64,000 bases of DNA from an uncultured Clostridia bacterium (GCA_934203075.1 CAKPYT010000046.1:1-64000), one strand, 5' to 3'; counted from the stretch's first letter, positions 50,407-61,084 are shown. Notes: generated by a model not told the origin, from the sequence alone. Made by a program: numbers and translations.

Positions 50407-52362
50407 ATGGAAGAGAAAAAGTTTCATCTGGTATCGAAATATCAGCCGACGGGGGATCAGCCGGAGGCGATCCGTCAGTTGACGGAAGGCTTACAAAACG
50501 GCCTGCGTACGCAGGTGCTGAAGGGCGTCACAGGCAGCGGTAAAACCTTTACCATGGCAAACGTAATTGCAAAAACCAATCGCCCGGCGTTGATTATTTC
50601 CCACAATAAAACGTTGGCGGCGCAGTTGTGTAACGAGTTCCGTGAGTTTTTCCCGGAAAATCGCGTAGAGTTTTTCGTTTCGTATTACGACTACTACATG
50701 CCGGAAAGTTACATTCCGCAGCGGGATTTGTATATCGAAAAAGAAATGAGCATCAACGACGAAATCGATAAACTGCGGCATTCCGCCACCTGTTCTCTTT
50801 TCGAAAGGAAAGATACGATCGTCGTGGCATCCGTCTCCTGCATTTACGGGTTGGGCGGCCCGGACGAGTATTACAAAATGAGTGTTTCTTTGCGGCCGAA
50901 TCAGCAGATATCGCTGAAAGAAGTCGTGCAGCGGCTCATCTCCATTCAGTATCAGCGCAGCGATCTGGATTTCCGTCGCGGCACGTTTCGCCTGCACGGG
51001 GACGTTCTGGAAGTTTTCCCCGCAAGCAATTCGGAAGTAGCCGTCCGCATCGAGTTTTTCGGCGATGAAATCGAGCGGATCAGCGAGGTGGAGGTCGTTT
51101 CCGGGCATAAAATCGCAACGCTGCTGCATACCATCATTTTCCCTGCGTCTCACTACGTTGTAGAGGGTATCACCATGGAAAAGGCATTGCAAAACATCGG
51201 TCGGGATCTGGTGGGGGAAGTGCAGGCGTTGAAGGATGCCGGAAAAGCCCTGGAAGCACAGCGTTTGCAGCAGCGCGTCGGTTACGATATGGAAATGATG
51301 CGTGAAATGGGCTATTGCAACGGGATCGAGAATTATTCCCGCTATTTTGACGGGCGGGTGCCGGGACAGCCGCCGTATACGCTCCTCGATTATTTCCCGA
51401 AGGATTTTATTACGTTTGTGGATGAAAGTCACATGACGTTGCCGCAAATTCACGGGATGTATAACGGAGATCGGGCGCGCAAAAAAAATCTGGTGGATTA
51501 TGGCTTTCGGATGCAAAGCGCCTACGATAACCGTCCGCTGCGTTTTGAGGAATTCGATGCACGCATCGGCCAGATGATTTGCGTTTCCGCAACGCCTGCG
51601 GATTATGAGTTGTCTCAGGCCGGGCAAGTGGTGGAACAGGTGATTCGTCCTACCGGATTGCTCGATCCTCCCATCGAAGTGCGTCCCGTCGAAGGGCAGG
51701 TGGACGATCTCTTAAACGAAATTCACAAAACCGTAGCGAACCGCGGCCGCGTGCTGGTCACCACGCTGACAAAGCGTATGGCGGAAATGCTTACGGATTA
51801 CCTGACGGAGTGCGGGGTAAAATGCAGATATATGCACAGCGAAATCGAAACGATGGAGAGGATCGAAATCGTTTCGGGGCTGAAAAAGGGGGATTTCGAC
51901 GTCTTAGTGGGAATCAACCTTTTGCGCGAAGGTCTGGATATTCCGGACGTTCAGTTGGTTGCGATTATCGACGCAGACAAAGAAGGTTTTTTGCGCAGCG
52001 ATTCCGCTTTGATTCAAACGGTGGGGCGTGCCGCGCGCAATGCGGACGGACACGTCGTGATGTATGCCGATACGATGACGCGAAGCATGCAGCGTGCCAT
52101 AGACGAAACGAATCGGCGCAGGGCCATTCAGCAGGCGTACAACGAAGAGCACGGAATCACCCCCACGACGATTCGCCACAACGTGGAAAACACGCTGGAA
52201 ATCACAAAGAAGGATACGGTTTCGAAGAAGGATCTTCCGAAAGAAATCGAGCGGTTAAAAGCGCAAATGAAGCGCGCCGCAAATGATCTGGACTTTGAAA
52301 AGGCAATCGAACTCCGGGAGCAGATCGCAAAACTGCAAAGAAAGTTGGGAAAAGGAAAATGA
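50407..52362 (+). CDS. uvrB: Excinuclease ABC subunit B
   Basis: Damage-verifying helicase-like subunit of nucleotide excision repair. From ATG 50407 it has 651 residues. Walker A is GVTGSGKT near 39-46; the beta-hairpin region is [20 protein letters not shown]; helicase motifs include [15 protein letters not shown] and [12 protein letters not shown]; the C-terminal UVR domain (about 612-645) binds UvrC. An in-frame ATG at 50374 would put the start upstream of the promoter -10 and is rejected. No ribosome-binding site precedes ATG 50407, consistent with a leaderless mRNA. Confidence 0.96.
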   Translation: MEEKKFHLVSKYQPTGDQPEAIRQLTEGLQNGLRTQVLKGVTGSGKTFTMANVIAKTNRPALIISHNKTLAAQLCNEFREFFPENRVEFFVSYYDYYMPESYIPQRDLYIEKEMSINDEIDKLRHSATCSLFERKDTIVVASVSCIYGLGGPDEYYKMSVSLRPNQQISLKEVVQRLISIQYQRSDLDFRRGTFRLHGDVLEVFPASNSEVAVRIEFFGDEIERISEVEVVSGHKIATLLHTIIFPASHYVVEGITMEKALQNIGRDLVGEVQALKDAGKALEAQRLQQRVGYDMEMMREMGYCNGIENYSRYFDGRVPGQPPYTLLDYFPKDFITFVDESHMTLPQIHGMYNGDRARKKNLVDYGFRMQSAYDNRPLRFEEFDARIGQMICVSATPADYELSQAGQVVEQVIRPTGLLDPPIEVRPVEGQVDDLLNEIHKTVANRGRVLVTTLTKRMAEMLTDYLTECGVKCRYMHSEIETMERIEIVSGLKKGDFDVLVGINLLREGLDIPDVQLVAIIDADKEGFLRSDSALIQTVGRAARNADGHVVMYADTMTRSMQRAIDETNRRRAIQQAYNEEHGITPTTIRHNVENTLEITKKDTVSKKDLPKEIERLKAQMKRAANDLDFEKAIELREQIAKLQRKLGKGK

Positions 52363-55214
52363 GAGACGATATTTACGTTAAAAATGCAAAACAAAACAAT
52401 TTAAAGGGAATCGACGTTTCGATTCCGCGGGATAAACTGGTAGTCTTTACGGGGTTATCCGGCAGCGGGAAATCCAGCCTGGCGTTCGATACGATCTTTG
52501 CCGAAGGGCAAAGGAGATACGTCGAAAGTTTGTCTTCCTATGCACGTCAGTTTTTGGGGCAGATGGACAAGCCGGATGTCGAATCCATCGAGGGGTTGTC
52601 TCCCGCCATTTCCATCGATCAAAAAACAACTTCGTCCAACCCGCGTTCGACCGTCGGTACCGTAACGGAAATTTACGATTATTTAAGGCTTCTGTTTGCC
52701 CGTGTCGGCACGCCGTATTGTTATCGATGCGGCAAAGAAATTACCAAACAAACGGTGGATCAGATTTGTGACCGCGTGATGGCATTGGGGGAGGGGCGCC
52801 GGGTGCAGATCCTTGCGCCGGTGGTACGCGCCCGCAAGGGAGAGCATCAGAAGTTATTGGAACAACTTACCAAAAGCGGATACGTCCGCGTGAAGGTGGA
52901 CGGAGAGCCGCGCGAACTTGGCGAAGAAATCGTATTGGATAAAAAACTGAAACACTCCATCAGCGTCGTAGTGGATCGTCTCGTCATTCGCAAAGAATCC
53001 GAGCAGCGTCTGTTCGAAAGCGTGGAAGCGGCAATGCGTCTGGCAGAGGGGCTGGTTGTGGTGGATTGCGACGGGGCAGAAACGCTCTATTCCGGTAAAT
53101 TGACCTGCCCGGATTGCGGTGTTTCCATTGAGGAGTTGGAACCGCGCATGTTCAGTTTCAATAGTCCTTTCGGGGCTTGCCCTACCTGTAAAGGCATTGG
53201 CTACCAGCGGGAGATGGACGAGCATCTGTTGATTCCGGACCCGTCAAAATCTTTGGCGGAAGGGGCGGTAAAACTGATGGGCTTCAGTCTGGATAGCGGC
53301 AAAATGATGCGGATGTACTTTGCCGCATTGCACCGTCGCTACGGGTTGGATCTGAATTGCCCCGTGCAGGATCTGCCGAAAGAGCATTACCGTTTGCTTC
53401 TTTACGGAAACAACGGGGAAGAAATCGAAATGCAGTATACTTCCGGCACGTTCCACGGCAGTTATACCAAAGCGTGGGAGGGGTTGATCCCCATGTTTTC
53501 GCGCAGGTATGCCGAGTCCACCAGCGACATGGTGCGTGCGGAATACGAAAAGTATACGATGTTGAAACCCTGCCCGACCTGCGGCGGAAAGAGGTTGAAG
53601 AAAGAAGTCCTTTCCGTAAGGATTGCGGGGAAAAACATCGACGATTTGTGTGAAATGCCGGTAGCAAAATTGCTGCGTTTTTTCGAAACGCTGCAGTTGG
53701 ATGCCACCAAAGCAAAAATTGCGGAATTGGTATTGAAAGAAATTTGCGCACGACTTCGTTTTTTAACAAACGTCGGACTGGGCTACCTCACGTTGGCACG
53801 CAGTTCGGGCACGCTGTCGGGAGGGGAAGCACAGCGCATTCGTCTGGCAACGCAAATCGGCAGCGGGTTGATGGGGGTTTTGTATATTCTGGACGAACCG
53901 AGCATCGGCCTGCATCAGCGGGATAACGATCGTTTAATCGAAACTCTGAAAAACCTTCGGGACCTCGGCAACACGCTGATTGTCGTAGAGCACGACGAAG
54001 ACACGATCCGTGCGGCAGATCATCTTGTGGATATCGGCCCCGGCGCCGGCATTCACGGGGGCTATCTGGTAGCGCAGGGCACGGTGGCAGATCTGGTAGC
54101 CTGCCCGGAATCCGTAACCGGGCAGTTCCTCAGCGGAAAGCGAGAAATCGTTACGCCGTCTGAGCGTCGCCCCGTAACCGAGCGGAAGTTAAAAGTTTGC
54201 GGAGCGCATCAGAATAACCTGAAGAATATCGACGTTTCGTTTCCCTTGGGGTTACTCACGGTAGTAACGGGCGTTTCCGGCAGCGGAAAATCCAGTTTGG
54301 TCAATGAAATTCTGCAGCCGTTTTTGGCAGAAAAATTAAATAAGGCGAACCACGTTCTGACGAAGGTAGAGAGAATCGAAGGATACGAGCAGTTGGATAA
54401 AATCATTTCCATCGATCAAAGCCCCATCGGGCGCACGCCACGGTCGAATCCGGCGACGTATACGGGGGTGTTCACTGCCATTCGGGAATTGTTTGCCTCC
54501 ACGCCGGACGCAAAGGAACGCGGGTATAAGGCGGGCAGATTCAGTTTTAACGTCAGCGGCGGGCGTTGCGACGCCTGCGACGGGGACGGAATTCTGCGCA
54601 TCGGCATGAATTTTTTGCCGGACGTGTACGTACCGTGCGAGGTTTGTCACGGGCAGCGCTACAACCGCGAAACGCTGCAGGTAAAGTATAAGGGAAAAAA
54701 CATTGCGGACGTATTGGATATGACGGTAGAAGAAGCATTGGAATTTTTCCGTAATATTCCGTCTATCCGCAATAAAATTCAGACGCTGTTCGACGTCGGC
54801 CTCGGGTACGTTAAACTGGGGCAATCCGCAACGGAGCTTTCCGGAGGGGAAGCGCAGCGCGTAAAATTGGCAACGGAACTTTCCAAGCGCAGCACGGGCA
54901 AAACGATTTACGTTCTGGACGAGCCGACCACCGGTTTGCACCCTGCGGATGTAGAAAAGCTGATTGCCATTTTGCAGCGCCTGGTCGGCAGCGGGAATAC
55001 GGTCATTGTCATCGAGCATAATCTGGACGTCATTCGCGTAGCGGATTATATCATAGATCTCGGCCCGGAAGGCGGGGACGAGGGGGGCACGGTCGTCGCG
55101 TGCGGCACTCCGGAGGAAATTGCGGCAAATCCGGCAAGTTACACCGGCAAGTATCTGGCAAAAGCCTTGGCGCAGCATCATCATAGCGCGCCGCAGGAGA
55201 AAAAGCACGGTTGA
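52359..55214 (+). CDS. uvrA: Excinuclease ABC subunit A
   Basis: Damage-sensing ABC ATPase of nucleotide excision repair. The 951 residues have two ABC modules with Walker A motifs [12 protein letters not shown] (about 31) and [12 protein letters not shown] (about 640), signatures [15 protein letters not shown] and [15 protein letters not shown], and Walker [12 protein letters not shown] and [11 protein letters not shown]. Zinc modules include CPDC and CPTC in the first half and CDAC and CEVC in the second. It overlaps uvrB by ATGA. A 90-bp gap leads to the next promoter. Confidence 0.98.
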   Translation: MRDDIYVKNAKQNNLKGIDVSIPRDKLVVFTGLSGSGKSSLAFDTIFAEGQRRYVESLSSYARQFLGQMDKPDVESIEGLSPAISIDQKTTSSNPRSTVGTVTEIYDYLRLLFARVGTPYCYRCGKEITKQTVDQICDRVMALGEGRRVQILAPVVRARKGEHQKLLEQLTKSGYVRVKVDGEPRELGEEIVLDKKLKHSISVVVDRLVIRKESEQRLFESVEAAMRLAEGLVVVDCDGAETLYSGKLTCPDCGVSIEELEPRMFSFNSPFGACPTCKGIGYQREMDEHLLIPDPSKSLAEGAVKLMGFSLDSGKMMRMYFAALHRRYGLDLNCPVQDLPKEHYRLLLYGNNGEEIEMQYTSGTFHGSYTKAWEGLIPMFSRRYAESTSDMVRAEYEKYTMLKPCPTCGGKRLKKEVLSVRIAGKNIDDLCEMPVAKLLRFFETLQLDATKAKIAELVLKEICARLRFLTNVGLGYLTLARSSGTLSGGEAQRIRLATQIGSGLMGVLYILDEPSIGLHQRDNDRLIETLKNLRDLGNTLIVVEHDEDTIRAADHLVDIGPGAGIHGGYLVAQGTVADLVACPESVTGQFLSGKREIVTPSERRPVTERKLKVCGAHQNNLKNIDVSFPLGLLTVVTGVSGSGKSSLVNEILQPFLAEKLNKANHVLTKVERIEGYEQLDKIISIDQSPIGRTPRSNPATYTGVFTAIRELFASTPDAKERGYKAGRFSFNVSGGRCDACDGDGILRIGMNFLPDVYVPCEVCHGQRYNRETLQVKYKGKNIADVLDMTVEEALEFFRNIPSIRNKIQTLFDVGLGYVKLGQSATELSGGEAQRVKLATELSKRSTGKTIYVLDEPTTGLHPADVEKLIAILQRLVGSGNTVIVIEHNLDVIRVADYIIDLGPEGGDEGGTVVACGTPEEIAANPASYTGKYLAKALAQHHHSAPQEKKHG

Positions 55215-55307
55215 CGAACGTTTGTGCGCGGGGAACGGCAGCCTTTTGCTGCCGGAAAGCAAGCAACGAAAAATTTCGGAAATTTGCGAAAAACCACGAA
55301 AAATCGT

Positions 55308-55336
55308 TTGACAAAAAGAAAGTCTTTCGCTATGAT
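55308..55336 (+). promoter_or_regulatory. Promoter of the liv leader and operon
   Basis: TTGACA (55308-55313), 17 bp and TATGAT (55331-55336). The start is expected near 55343, some 23 bases before the leader peptide ATG. Confidence 0.85.
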
Positions 55337-55365
55337 TAGTGCATAATTTTACGGAGCGAACCGAT

Positions 55366-55464
55366 ATGACGAAACAGCAACGTTTACAACAGAATCAGAA
55401 CGTCGTCATTATTATGAAGGCCCTTCTAGTCGGAAGCGGCCTTGGTTTGCGTACAAATAATTGA
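55366..55464 (+). CDS. Branched-chain amino-acid leader peptide (attenuator peptide)
   Basis: A 32-residue frame with GGAG 9 bases upstream. After a Gln/Asn-rich start it has Val-Val-Ile-Ile at 13-16, Leu-Leu-Val at 20-22, and Leu at 26 and 28. Nine of the last 20 codons are therefore Val, Ile or Leu. It lies between a promoter and a terminator that precedes a branched-chain amino-acid transporter operon. This is the classical layout of amino-acid-controlled attenuation, in which ribosome stalling on the regulatory codons when charged tRNA is scarce prevents termination. Confidence 0.82.
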   Translation: MTKQQRLQQNQNVVIIMKALLVGSGLGLRTNN

Positions 55465-55530
55465 CGAAGTAAATTAGGTCAATCATTCGTATTCAAAGCA
55501 AGGTACACAAAGAACCTTGCTTTTCTTTTT
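55417..55530 (+). promoter_or_regulatory. Attenuator: pause hairpin, antiterminator and terminator upstream of livJ
   Basis: Pause hairpin: AAGGCC-CTTC (55417-55426) pairs with GAAG-C-GGCCTT (55433-55443), covering the Leu-Leu-Val codons. Terminator: AAGCAAGGT (55496-55504) with ACCTTGCTT (55514-55522) and TTTTCTTTTT to 55530. Antiterminator: CCTTGGTT (55440-55447) can pair with AAGCAAGG (55496-55503) at 7 of 8 positions, excluding the terminator. Confidence 0.8.
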
Positions 55531-55578
55531 GTTTATAAAGGCAAAGCAAAGCCTTTTCAATAAAACTAGGAGAGGATT

Positions 55579-56772
55579 ATGAAAACAACAGTCAAGTTCA
55601 TGTGTGTTGCAATGGCAATGTTCGTGTGCTGCATGGCGTTCGCTGCCTGCGGCGGCAGCGGCTTTACCGTGCCGGATTTCTCGGCAAAGGAAAACATCAA
55701 AATCGGTGCAAGCGGACCGTTAACCGGCGACGCGGCAATGTACGGAACCGCAGTAAACAACTCTGCAAAAATGGCAGTGAAAGAAATCAACGAAGCGGGC
55801 GGCGTCAACGGTGTAATGTTGTCTCTGGAAATGATGGACGACGTGCACGATGCCTCCAAAGTGTCCGTAGGATACGCAACGCTGAAAAGCCGCGGCATGC
55901 AAGTCAGCCTCGGTTGCGTTACAAGCGCACCGTGCCTGGCATGGAAAGCATTAGCCGTGCAGGATAGTTTGTTCTCGATCACGCCTTCCGCAACGAACGA
56001 CAGCGTTCCGGTAGATGCTCCCAACATGTATCAGATGTGCTTTTCGGATTCCAACCAGGGTGCAAGCGCCGCCAGTTACGTCATGGCAAATTACGCAACG
56101 GCAAAGGTCGGGGTGTTCTACAAGTCGGACGACGCATACTCCAAGGGGATTTTCGATCAGTTCCAAAGTCACTACGATGCAGAAAAGTGGAGCAGCGTAG
56201 TGGTAACTTCCTTTACCAGTGCCACCAGTACCGACTTCAGTTCTCAGATTCAGCAACTGCAGGCGTGCGATTTCGTGTTTATGCCCATCTACTATCAACC
56301 GGCTTCTCTGTTCATGACGCAGGCGCAGTCTTCTTCCATGGCGTCGAATGTGGTATTCTTCGGTTGTGACGGTTTCGACGGAATCGATGCCGTGCAAGGG
56401 TTCGATATCCAAAGCGTCAAACAGGAAGTTTCCTATCTGTCTCACTTCGACTCTTCCGCAACGACCGGCAAAACAGGGGAATTCATCAAAAACTACAAAG
56501 AAAACTTCGGGGAACAAACGCTCAGCCAGTTCGGGGCGTCGGCTTACGATTGCGTCTACGCAATTGCCAAAGCATTGAAAGCGGCAATGGATGCAGGCAA
56601 AACGGTCAACGGCAGCACCTCTATGGCAGAAATGAATCAGATTCTGCAAGAGCAGTTCCAAAGTGAAAGTTTCCGTTTCGACGGGGCAACGGGCAGCAAC
56701 ATCACGTGGAATGCGGACGGTACCGTTGTAAAAATGCCTGTCAAATACGTAGTGAAAGAAGCGTCGAAATAA
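55579..56772 (+). CDS. livJ: Branched-chain amino-acid ABC transporter, substrate-binding lipoprotein
   Basis: Periplasmic-binding-protein-type receptor anchored as a lipoprotein. The 397 residues begin with a signal peptide and lipobox ending AFAAC (Cys about 24). The mature part has IKIGASGPLTGDAAMYGTAV and AVKEINEAGGVNGVMLSLEM, the Leu/Ile/Val-binding protein signature. AGGAGAGG lies upstream. Ligand is inferred from family and from the regulatory leader rich in Val, Ile and Leu codons. It leads livHMGF. Confidence 0.93.
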   Translation: MKTTVKFMCVAMAMFVCCMAFAACGGSGFTVPDFSAKENIKIGASGPLTGDAAMYGTAVNNSAKMAVKEINEAGGVNGVMLSLEMMDDVHDASKVSVGYATLKSRGMQVSLGCVTSAPCLAWKALAVQDSLFSITPSATNDSVPVDAPNMYQMCFSDSNQGASAASYVMANYATAKVGVFYKSDDAYSKGIFDQFQSHYDAEKWSSVVVTSFTSATSTDFSSQIQQLQACDFVFMPIYYQPASLFMTQAQSSSMASNVVFFGCDGFDGIDAVQGFDIQSVKQEVSYLSHFDSSATTGKTGEFIKNYKENFGEQTLSQFGASAYDCVYAIAKALKAAMDAGKTVNGSTSMAEMNQILQEQFQSESFRFDGATGSNITWNADGTVVKMPVKYVVKEASK

Positions 56773-56791
56773 GACCTTTCCGGAGAAAGTC

Positions 56792-57664
56792 ATGTCAATT
56801 TTAACAACAATACTCAACGGCCTGAGCATCGGGGGCGTTTACGCCCTCATTGCTTTGGGCTATACCATGGTATACGGCATTGCAAAAATGCTGAATTTCG
56901 CCCACGGCGATATCATCATGGTAGGGGGCTACACCATCATGGTGGCCTTTAACATCACAAAATCATCCATAGCGGCCACCTGTGTTGCCATTGTGCTATG
57001 CGTGGCAATGGGAATTGCCATTGAGTTTTTTGCGTATCGTCCGTTGCGCGGTGCTTCGCCTCTCGCGGTTTTAATTACCGCAATCGGCGTAAGTTATTTG
57101 TTGCAAAGCGTGGCGCAAATGGTTTTCGGCACGGCAACGTTAATGGTCTTGTTTCCGTCTTTGGGTATGGCGAATCTGTTCGGCATGCAAATCAGTTGGG
57201 CAACGCTGTTGACTTTGGGCGTTGCGGCGGTCATCATGGTAGCATTAACCCTGTTTGTAAATCATACCAAAACAGGCAGAGCCATGGTTGCCGTTTCGGA
57301 GGATCGCGAGGCGGCTCAGTTAATGGGCATCAGCGTAAACGGCATGATCGTCCTCACGTTCGCCATCGGCTCCGCCCTGGCGGCCGTGGCAGGCGCGTTT
57401 TACATTCTGAAAGCCCCGCAGGTTTACGTGACTATGGGCGCTATGCCGGGTATTAAAGCGTTTACGGCGGCCGTCATCGGCGGCATCGGGTCTATTCCCG
57501 GGGCAATGCTCGGGGGGCTGTTGCTCGGCATCATCGAAATGCTTTGCAGCGGCGTGCCGGCACTCGCTCCGTACACGGTGGCAATCGAGTTTGCGCTGCT
57601 CATCTTAATTCTGTTGGTAAAGCCGACGGGTTTATTGGGCAAGAAGAAGAGGGAGAAGGTGTAA
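56792..57664 (+). CDS. livH: Branched-chain amino-acid ABC transporter permease LivH
   Basis: First membrane subunit, 290 residues with about eight helices. GLSIGGVYALIALGYTMVYGIAKMLNFAHGD at the N-terminus and the cytoplasmic EAA-like loop VSEDREAAQLMGISVNGMIVLTFAIGSALAAVAG match LivH. It starts 19 bases after livJ. Confidence 0.95.
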   Translation: MSILTTILNGLSIGGVYALIALGYTMVYGIAKMLNFAHGDIIMVGGYTIMVAFNITKSSIAATCVAIVLCVAMGIAIEFFAYRPLRGASPLAVLITAIGVSYLLQSVAQMVFGTATLMVLFPSLGMANLFGMQISWATLLTLGVAAVIMVALTLFVNHTKTGRAMVAVSEDREAAQLMGISVNGMIVLTFAIGSALAAVAGAFYILKAPQVYVTMGAMPGIKAFTAAVIGGIGSIPGAMLGGLLLGIIEMLCSGVPALAPYTVAIEFALLILILLVKPTGLLGKKKREKV

Positions 57665-57665
57665 A

Positions 57666-58856
57666 ATGGAAAAACGAACCTATTTCAGTTACGTAAAAAA
57701 CAGCTTCAAACTCAAAAACTTTATCAGTTATTTCGTCATTTTATTCGTCATGGGCGTTTGCGGCATTGTAACGGCAACGGGCAACATGTCCATGCTGACG
57801 CAGCTGCTGTTCGAGCAAATCGGCTATAGCATTGTGTTGGCACTGTCCTTAGGGTTGGTCGTCGGATTTTTGGGAGAACTGTCCTTGGGGCATGCCGGGT
57901 TTATGTGCCTCGGTGCCTACCTCGGCGCCTATTTGCAAAAGGCGTTGCTGCCAGGGCTCACGGCGTCGTCTCCGTTTTTGTCGTTGGTGCTTGCCATGAT
58001 CTTCGGCGGGTTGGTTGCGGCGATTTTCGGATTGATCATCGGCCTGCCGACTTTGCGCCTGAAGGGGGATTATCTTGCCATCGTAACGCTGGCTTTCGGC
58101 GAAATCGTGCGGACGGTGTTCCAGAATTCCGAAACGTTCGGCGCCGCCATCGGCATGGATACCTATCGGTTTGACTATAAGTATCTGTTGTTTCTCTGCT
58201 TCGGCGTGGTGCTGATTACGCTTGCCGTAATACAAAACCTCATCAAAAGCAAGCACGGGCGTGCCATCATGGCCATTCGGGATAACGAAATTGCCGCGCG
58301 CGCCATGGGGGTAAACGTCACGTTCTACAAACTTTCGGTGTTTGTGCTTTCCGCCTTTTTTGCGGGAGTCGCCGGGGTGCTGTACAGCAACGCGAATACA
58401 CACATCACAAGCACGACGTTCGATTATAACTATTCCATCAATATTCTGGTGATGGTGGTACTGGGGGGGATGGGCAGCATTAACGGCAGTATGATTGCCG
58501 CCGCCGTCATTACCTACCTCAACACAAAACTGGCCACCGTCTTTACGGGGGATCTTGCGGCGGTACGCAATCTGATTTACGCATTGGTGCTGATTGTCAT
58601 CGTAATTTACAACAATGCCCCGGCGTTGAAAGGCTTCCGCACGAAATACAACTTCCGCAAGTTGTGGGATGCCGTACGAAAAAAACTGTTTGCAAAAAAA
58701 CGAACGCCCCAATCCGAGGAGGCGCGTCAGGTGGATTTTCCTGCGGACTGGAGCGAAATCCCTACCAAAATCGAGATGGACGCCATTCTTTCGACGGACT
58801 TGAAGACGGACCACACCTACACTCCGGATCAGCCGAAAAACAAAGGAGGTAAGTAA
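57666..58856 (+). CDS. livM: Branched-chain amino-acid ABC transporter permease LivM
   Basis: Second membrane subunit, 396 residues. GLVVGFLGELSLGHAGFMCLGAYLGAYL and the loop AIRDNEIAARAMGVNVTFYKLSVFVLSAFFAG are typical of LivM. A cytoplasmic tail of about 70 charged residues after the last helix is longer than in most LivM proteins. It starts 1 base after livH. Confidence 0.95.
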   Translation: MEKRTYFSYVKNSFKLKNFISYFVILFVMGVCGIVTATGNMSMLTQLLFEQIGYSIVLALSLGLVVGFLGELSLGHAGFMCLGAYLGAYLQKALLPGLTASSPFLSLVLAMIFGGLVAAIFGLIIGLPTLRLKGDYLAIVTLAFGEIVRTVFQNSETFGAAIGMDTYRFDYKYLLFLCFGVVLITLAVIQNLIKSKHGRAIMAIRDNEIAARAMGVNVTFYKLSVFVLSAFFAGVAGVLYSNANTHITSTTFDYNYSINILVMVVLGGMGSINGSMIAAAVITYLNTKLATVFTGDLAAVRNLIYALVLIVIVIYNNAPALKGFRTKYNFRKLWDAVRKKLFAKKRTPQSEEARQVDFPADWSEIPTKIEMDAILSTDLKTDHTYTPDQPKNKGGK

Positions 58857-58857
58857 C

Positions 58858-59631
58858 GTGGCGAATTACGTATTGGAAACAAAGGACCTCGGCATTGCTT
58901 TCGGCGGATTGCACGCAGTGGAAGGGGTCTCCCTGAAAATCGAAAAGGGGATGCTCTATGGACTGATCGGTCCGAACGGCGCCGGCAAAACCACCATGTT
59001 CAACCTGCTTACGGGCGTGTATAAACCCACTACCGGCTCGGTATATCTCGACGGGCAGGACGTCACCGGCAAATCGCAGGAAGAAATGAATCGTTTGGGC
59101 ATTGCCAGAACGTTTCAGAATATCCGGTTGTTTAATAATCTGAGCGTCATCAAAAACGTGCTGGTAGGCATGGCCAATCTGCCGCAGTATCGCTGCACGC
59201 CGTTACAGTCTATCCTGCGGTTGCGCCGTCACTACGAAGTCGAAAGTCAAATGCGGGACAAGGCAAAAGAGCTTCTGCAGGTTTTCGGTTTGCTGGAGGA
59301 GCGTAACCAAATCGCAACGAATCTGCCTTATGGAAAGCAGCGCAAACTGGAAATTGTCCGTGCCCTCGCTACGGAGCCGAAACTGTTGTTGTTGGACGAA
59401 CCCGCCGCCGGCATGAATCCCCAGGAAACGATCGAGTTGATGAACACGATCCGCTTCGTGCGGGATCGCTTCCGGGTAACGATTCTGTTGATTGAGCACG
59501 ATATGAAACTGATTACGGGCATCTGCGACGAATTAACCGTGTTGAACTTTGGTAAAGTTTTGGCACAAGGCAAGCCGGACGAAGTGCTGCGGAATCCGGA
59601 AGTGGTAAAAGCGTATCTGGGGGCAGACTAA
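58858..59631 (+). CDS. livG: Branched-chain amino-acid ABC transporter ATP-binding protein LivG
   Basis: First ATPase, 257 residues. Walker [17 protein letters not shown] (about 39-54), Q-loop [10 protein letters not shown], a divergent signature [17 protein letters not shown], Walker [14 protein letters not shown] and the switch His in LIEHDM. The NLPYGKQ form of the signature, in place of LSGGQ, is normal for LivG. It starts at GTG with AAAGGAGGT upstream, 1 base after livM. Confidence 0.96.
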   Translation: MANYVLETKDLGIAFGGLHAVEGVSLKIEKGMLYGLIGPNGAGKTTMFNLLTGVYKPTTGSVYLDGQDVTGKSQEEMNRLGIARTFQNIRLFNNLSVIKNVLVGMANLPQYRCTPLQSILRLRRHYEVESQMRDKAKELLQVFGLLEERNQIATNLPYGKQRKLEIVRALATEPKLLLLDEPAAGMNPQETIELMNTIRFVRDRFRVTILLIEHDMKLITGICDELTVLNFGKVLAQGKPDEVLRNPEVVKAYLGAD

Positions 59632-59632
59632 T

Positions 59633-60346
59633 ATGGCATTGTTACGAGTAGAAAATCTGAAAGTCAGCTATGGCATGATTCGCGCCATCAAGGGGATTTC
59701 TTTCGAGGTGAACGAGGGGGAAATCGTGGCGTTGATCGGTGCCAACGGCGCCGGAAAAACCACAACACTGCATGCCGTCAACGGATTGATTGCCCCGGAA
59801 GAGGGGACCATCGAGTTTGACGGGCACGTATTGAATAACGTCCCTGCGCACAAAATCGTAACGTATGGTTTAACGCAGGTGCCGGAAGGCCGCAGAATTT
59901 TTCAGGAACTGACCGTCAAGGACAATCTGAAAATGGGCGCGTTTTCCCGAAAGGACAAAAAGGAATGGGAGGAAACGCTCGCCAACGTCTACGAAAAGTT
60001 TCCCATTCTGAAGGAGCGTTCTTCACAAATTGCCGGGACGCTTTCCGGCGGGGAACAACAAATGCTGGCCGTCGGCCGTGCTATGATGTCTCATCCCAAA
60101 ATGCTGTTGCTGGATGAGCCGAGTATGGGGCTCTCTCCCTTGTACGTAGATACGATTTTCCGCACGATTGAAGAAATCAATCGGGAAGGGACAACGATTC
60201 TTCTGGTGGAGCAAAATGCGAAAAAAGCCCTGACGCTTGCCGACCGTGCTTACATCATCGAAACGGGTAAAATCACCCAAACGGGCACCGGATCCGAATT
60301 GCTGCATGACGAATCGGTTCAGCGGGCCTATCTCGGAGAGGTATAG
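59633..60346 (+). CDS. livF: Branched-chain amino-acid ABC transporter ATP-binding protein LivF
   Basis: Second ATPase, 237 residues. Walker A GANGAGKTTTLHAVNG (about 33-48), VPEGRRIFQELTV, signature TLSGGEQQMLAVGRAMM, Walker B MLLLDEPSMGLSP, and VEQNAKKAL. The GRRIF region is a LivF hallmark. It starts 1 base after livG and is the last gene of the operon. Confidence 0.96.
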   Translation: MALLRVENLKVSYGMIRAIKGISFEVNEGEIVALIGANGAGKTTTLHAVNGLIAPEEGTIEFDGHVLNNVPAHKIVTYGLTQVPEGRRIFQELTVKDNLKMGAFSRKDKKEWEETLANVYEKFPILKERSSQIAGTLSGGEQQMLAVGRAMMSHPKMLLLDEPSMGLSPLYVDTIFRTIEEINREGTTILLVEQNAKKALTLADRAYIIETGKITQTGTGSELLHDESVQRAYLGEV

Positions 60347-60430
60347 AAACTCCCTGCAAAACAAAAGAACAAGGCACGATTTGTGTCGTTTTCTGATCCT
60401 CAGGCGCAACACACTCTCTGCGCATAAACC

Positions 60431-60502
60431 GCAAAAGGAGAAAACCTTTTGCACCTAACGAAAGACGAAAAAAGGATTGCAAAAATTGCAATCCCTTTTT
60501 TC
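60431..60502 (+). terminator. Tandem hairpins ending the liv operon
   Basis: GCAAAAGG / CCTTTTGC (60431-60452), then GGATTGC / GCAATCC flanked by A6 and T6 (60467-60502), which is a good terminator in both directions. Confidence 0.82.
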
Positions 60503-60574
60503 GTTCAGAACAGAATCGTAAAACAGGTGGGGGGATCCGTAAAAGAAAACGAAATCAGGGGAAAAGAACAACAA

Positions 60575-60603
60575 AAAAAGCACTTGGAAATCAAGTGCTT
60601 TTT
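60575..60603. terminator. Terminator of the minus-strand pyk unit
   Basis: A perfect 12-bp stem, AAAAAGCACTTG / CAAGTGCTTTTT, with a 5-base loop, 13 bases past the stop of the minus-strand membrane-protein gene. Confidence 0.9.
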
Positions 60604-60616
60604 GTATACGGTAAAA

Positions 60617-61030
60617 CTAATTCTGAAAGGGATCCATCGTTTCTCTCATATTCAGCAATGCGTATCGGTTCCGGATTTCCGCAAGCGTGTCGTCAAGGAG
60701 AGCGGCATACTTTTTACCGCAGCGCCTTGCTGTTCGGTAAAGGATCTCGCCGGTAATACAAATGGTCACTAAAACACAAGCCAGCACAAGGAATTTCACA
60801 TGGATGTCCCCGGTGTAGATGTAATTCATTAACACTTTGGCGATGCAAAGCCCGGCCCCGATGCCGAAAGTGTAGCTAAATACATAATACAGAGTTTTCA
60901 GCAGGCGTAAATTGCGAAAAAATTTGGTTTTTTCGGCAAAAGCGTTTACCCGGTCGTTAAATTCATCGAGTTGTGCTCTGTTCATGGATTTTACGTCTTT
61001 GTTTTGAATTTCTTTCGCGTCTGTTTTCAT
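60617..61030 (-). CDS. Small two-helix membrane protein, unknown function
   Basis: A 137-residue product with two predicted membrane helices (about 45-70 and 78-98). They lie between a charged N-terminal segment (KSMNRAQLDEFNDRVNAFAEK) and a charged C-terminal helix. I do not recognise the family. It follows pyk by 54 bases on the same strand, shares its terminator, and probably its transcript; the link may be only positional. Confidence 0.7.
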   Translation of the reverse strand: MKTDAKEIQNKDVKSMNRAQLDEFNDRVNAFAEKTKFFRNLRLLKTLYYVFSYTFGIGAGLCIAKVLMNYIYTGDIHVKFLVLACVLVTICITGEILYRTARRCGKKYAALLDDTLAEIRNRYALLNMRETMDPFQN

Positions 61031-61084
61031 AACTTCTCCTTGTCGCTTGAAAGCAAGGGCAGCCTTTGGGGGCTTTCGTAACGA

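Noticed and set aside
50491..51627. 378-codon minus-strand frame opposite uvrB
   Set aside because: uvrB motifs on the plus strand are complete; the antisense translation has no family features.
55340..55578. T-box or riboswitch upstream of livJ
   Set aside because: No T-box sequence (TGGNACCGCG-like) or specifier stem is present; the leader peptide with alternative hairpins explains the region better.
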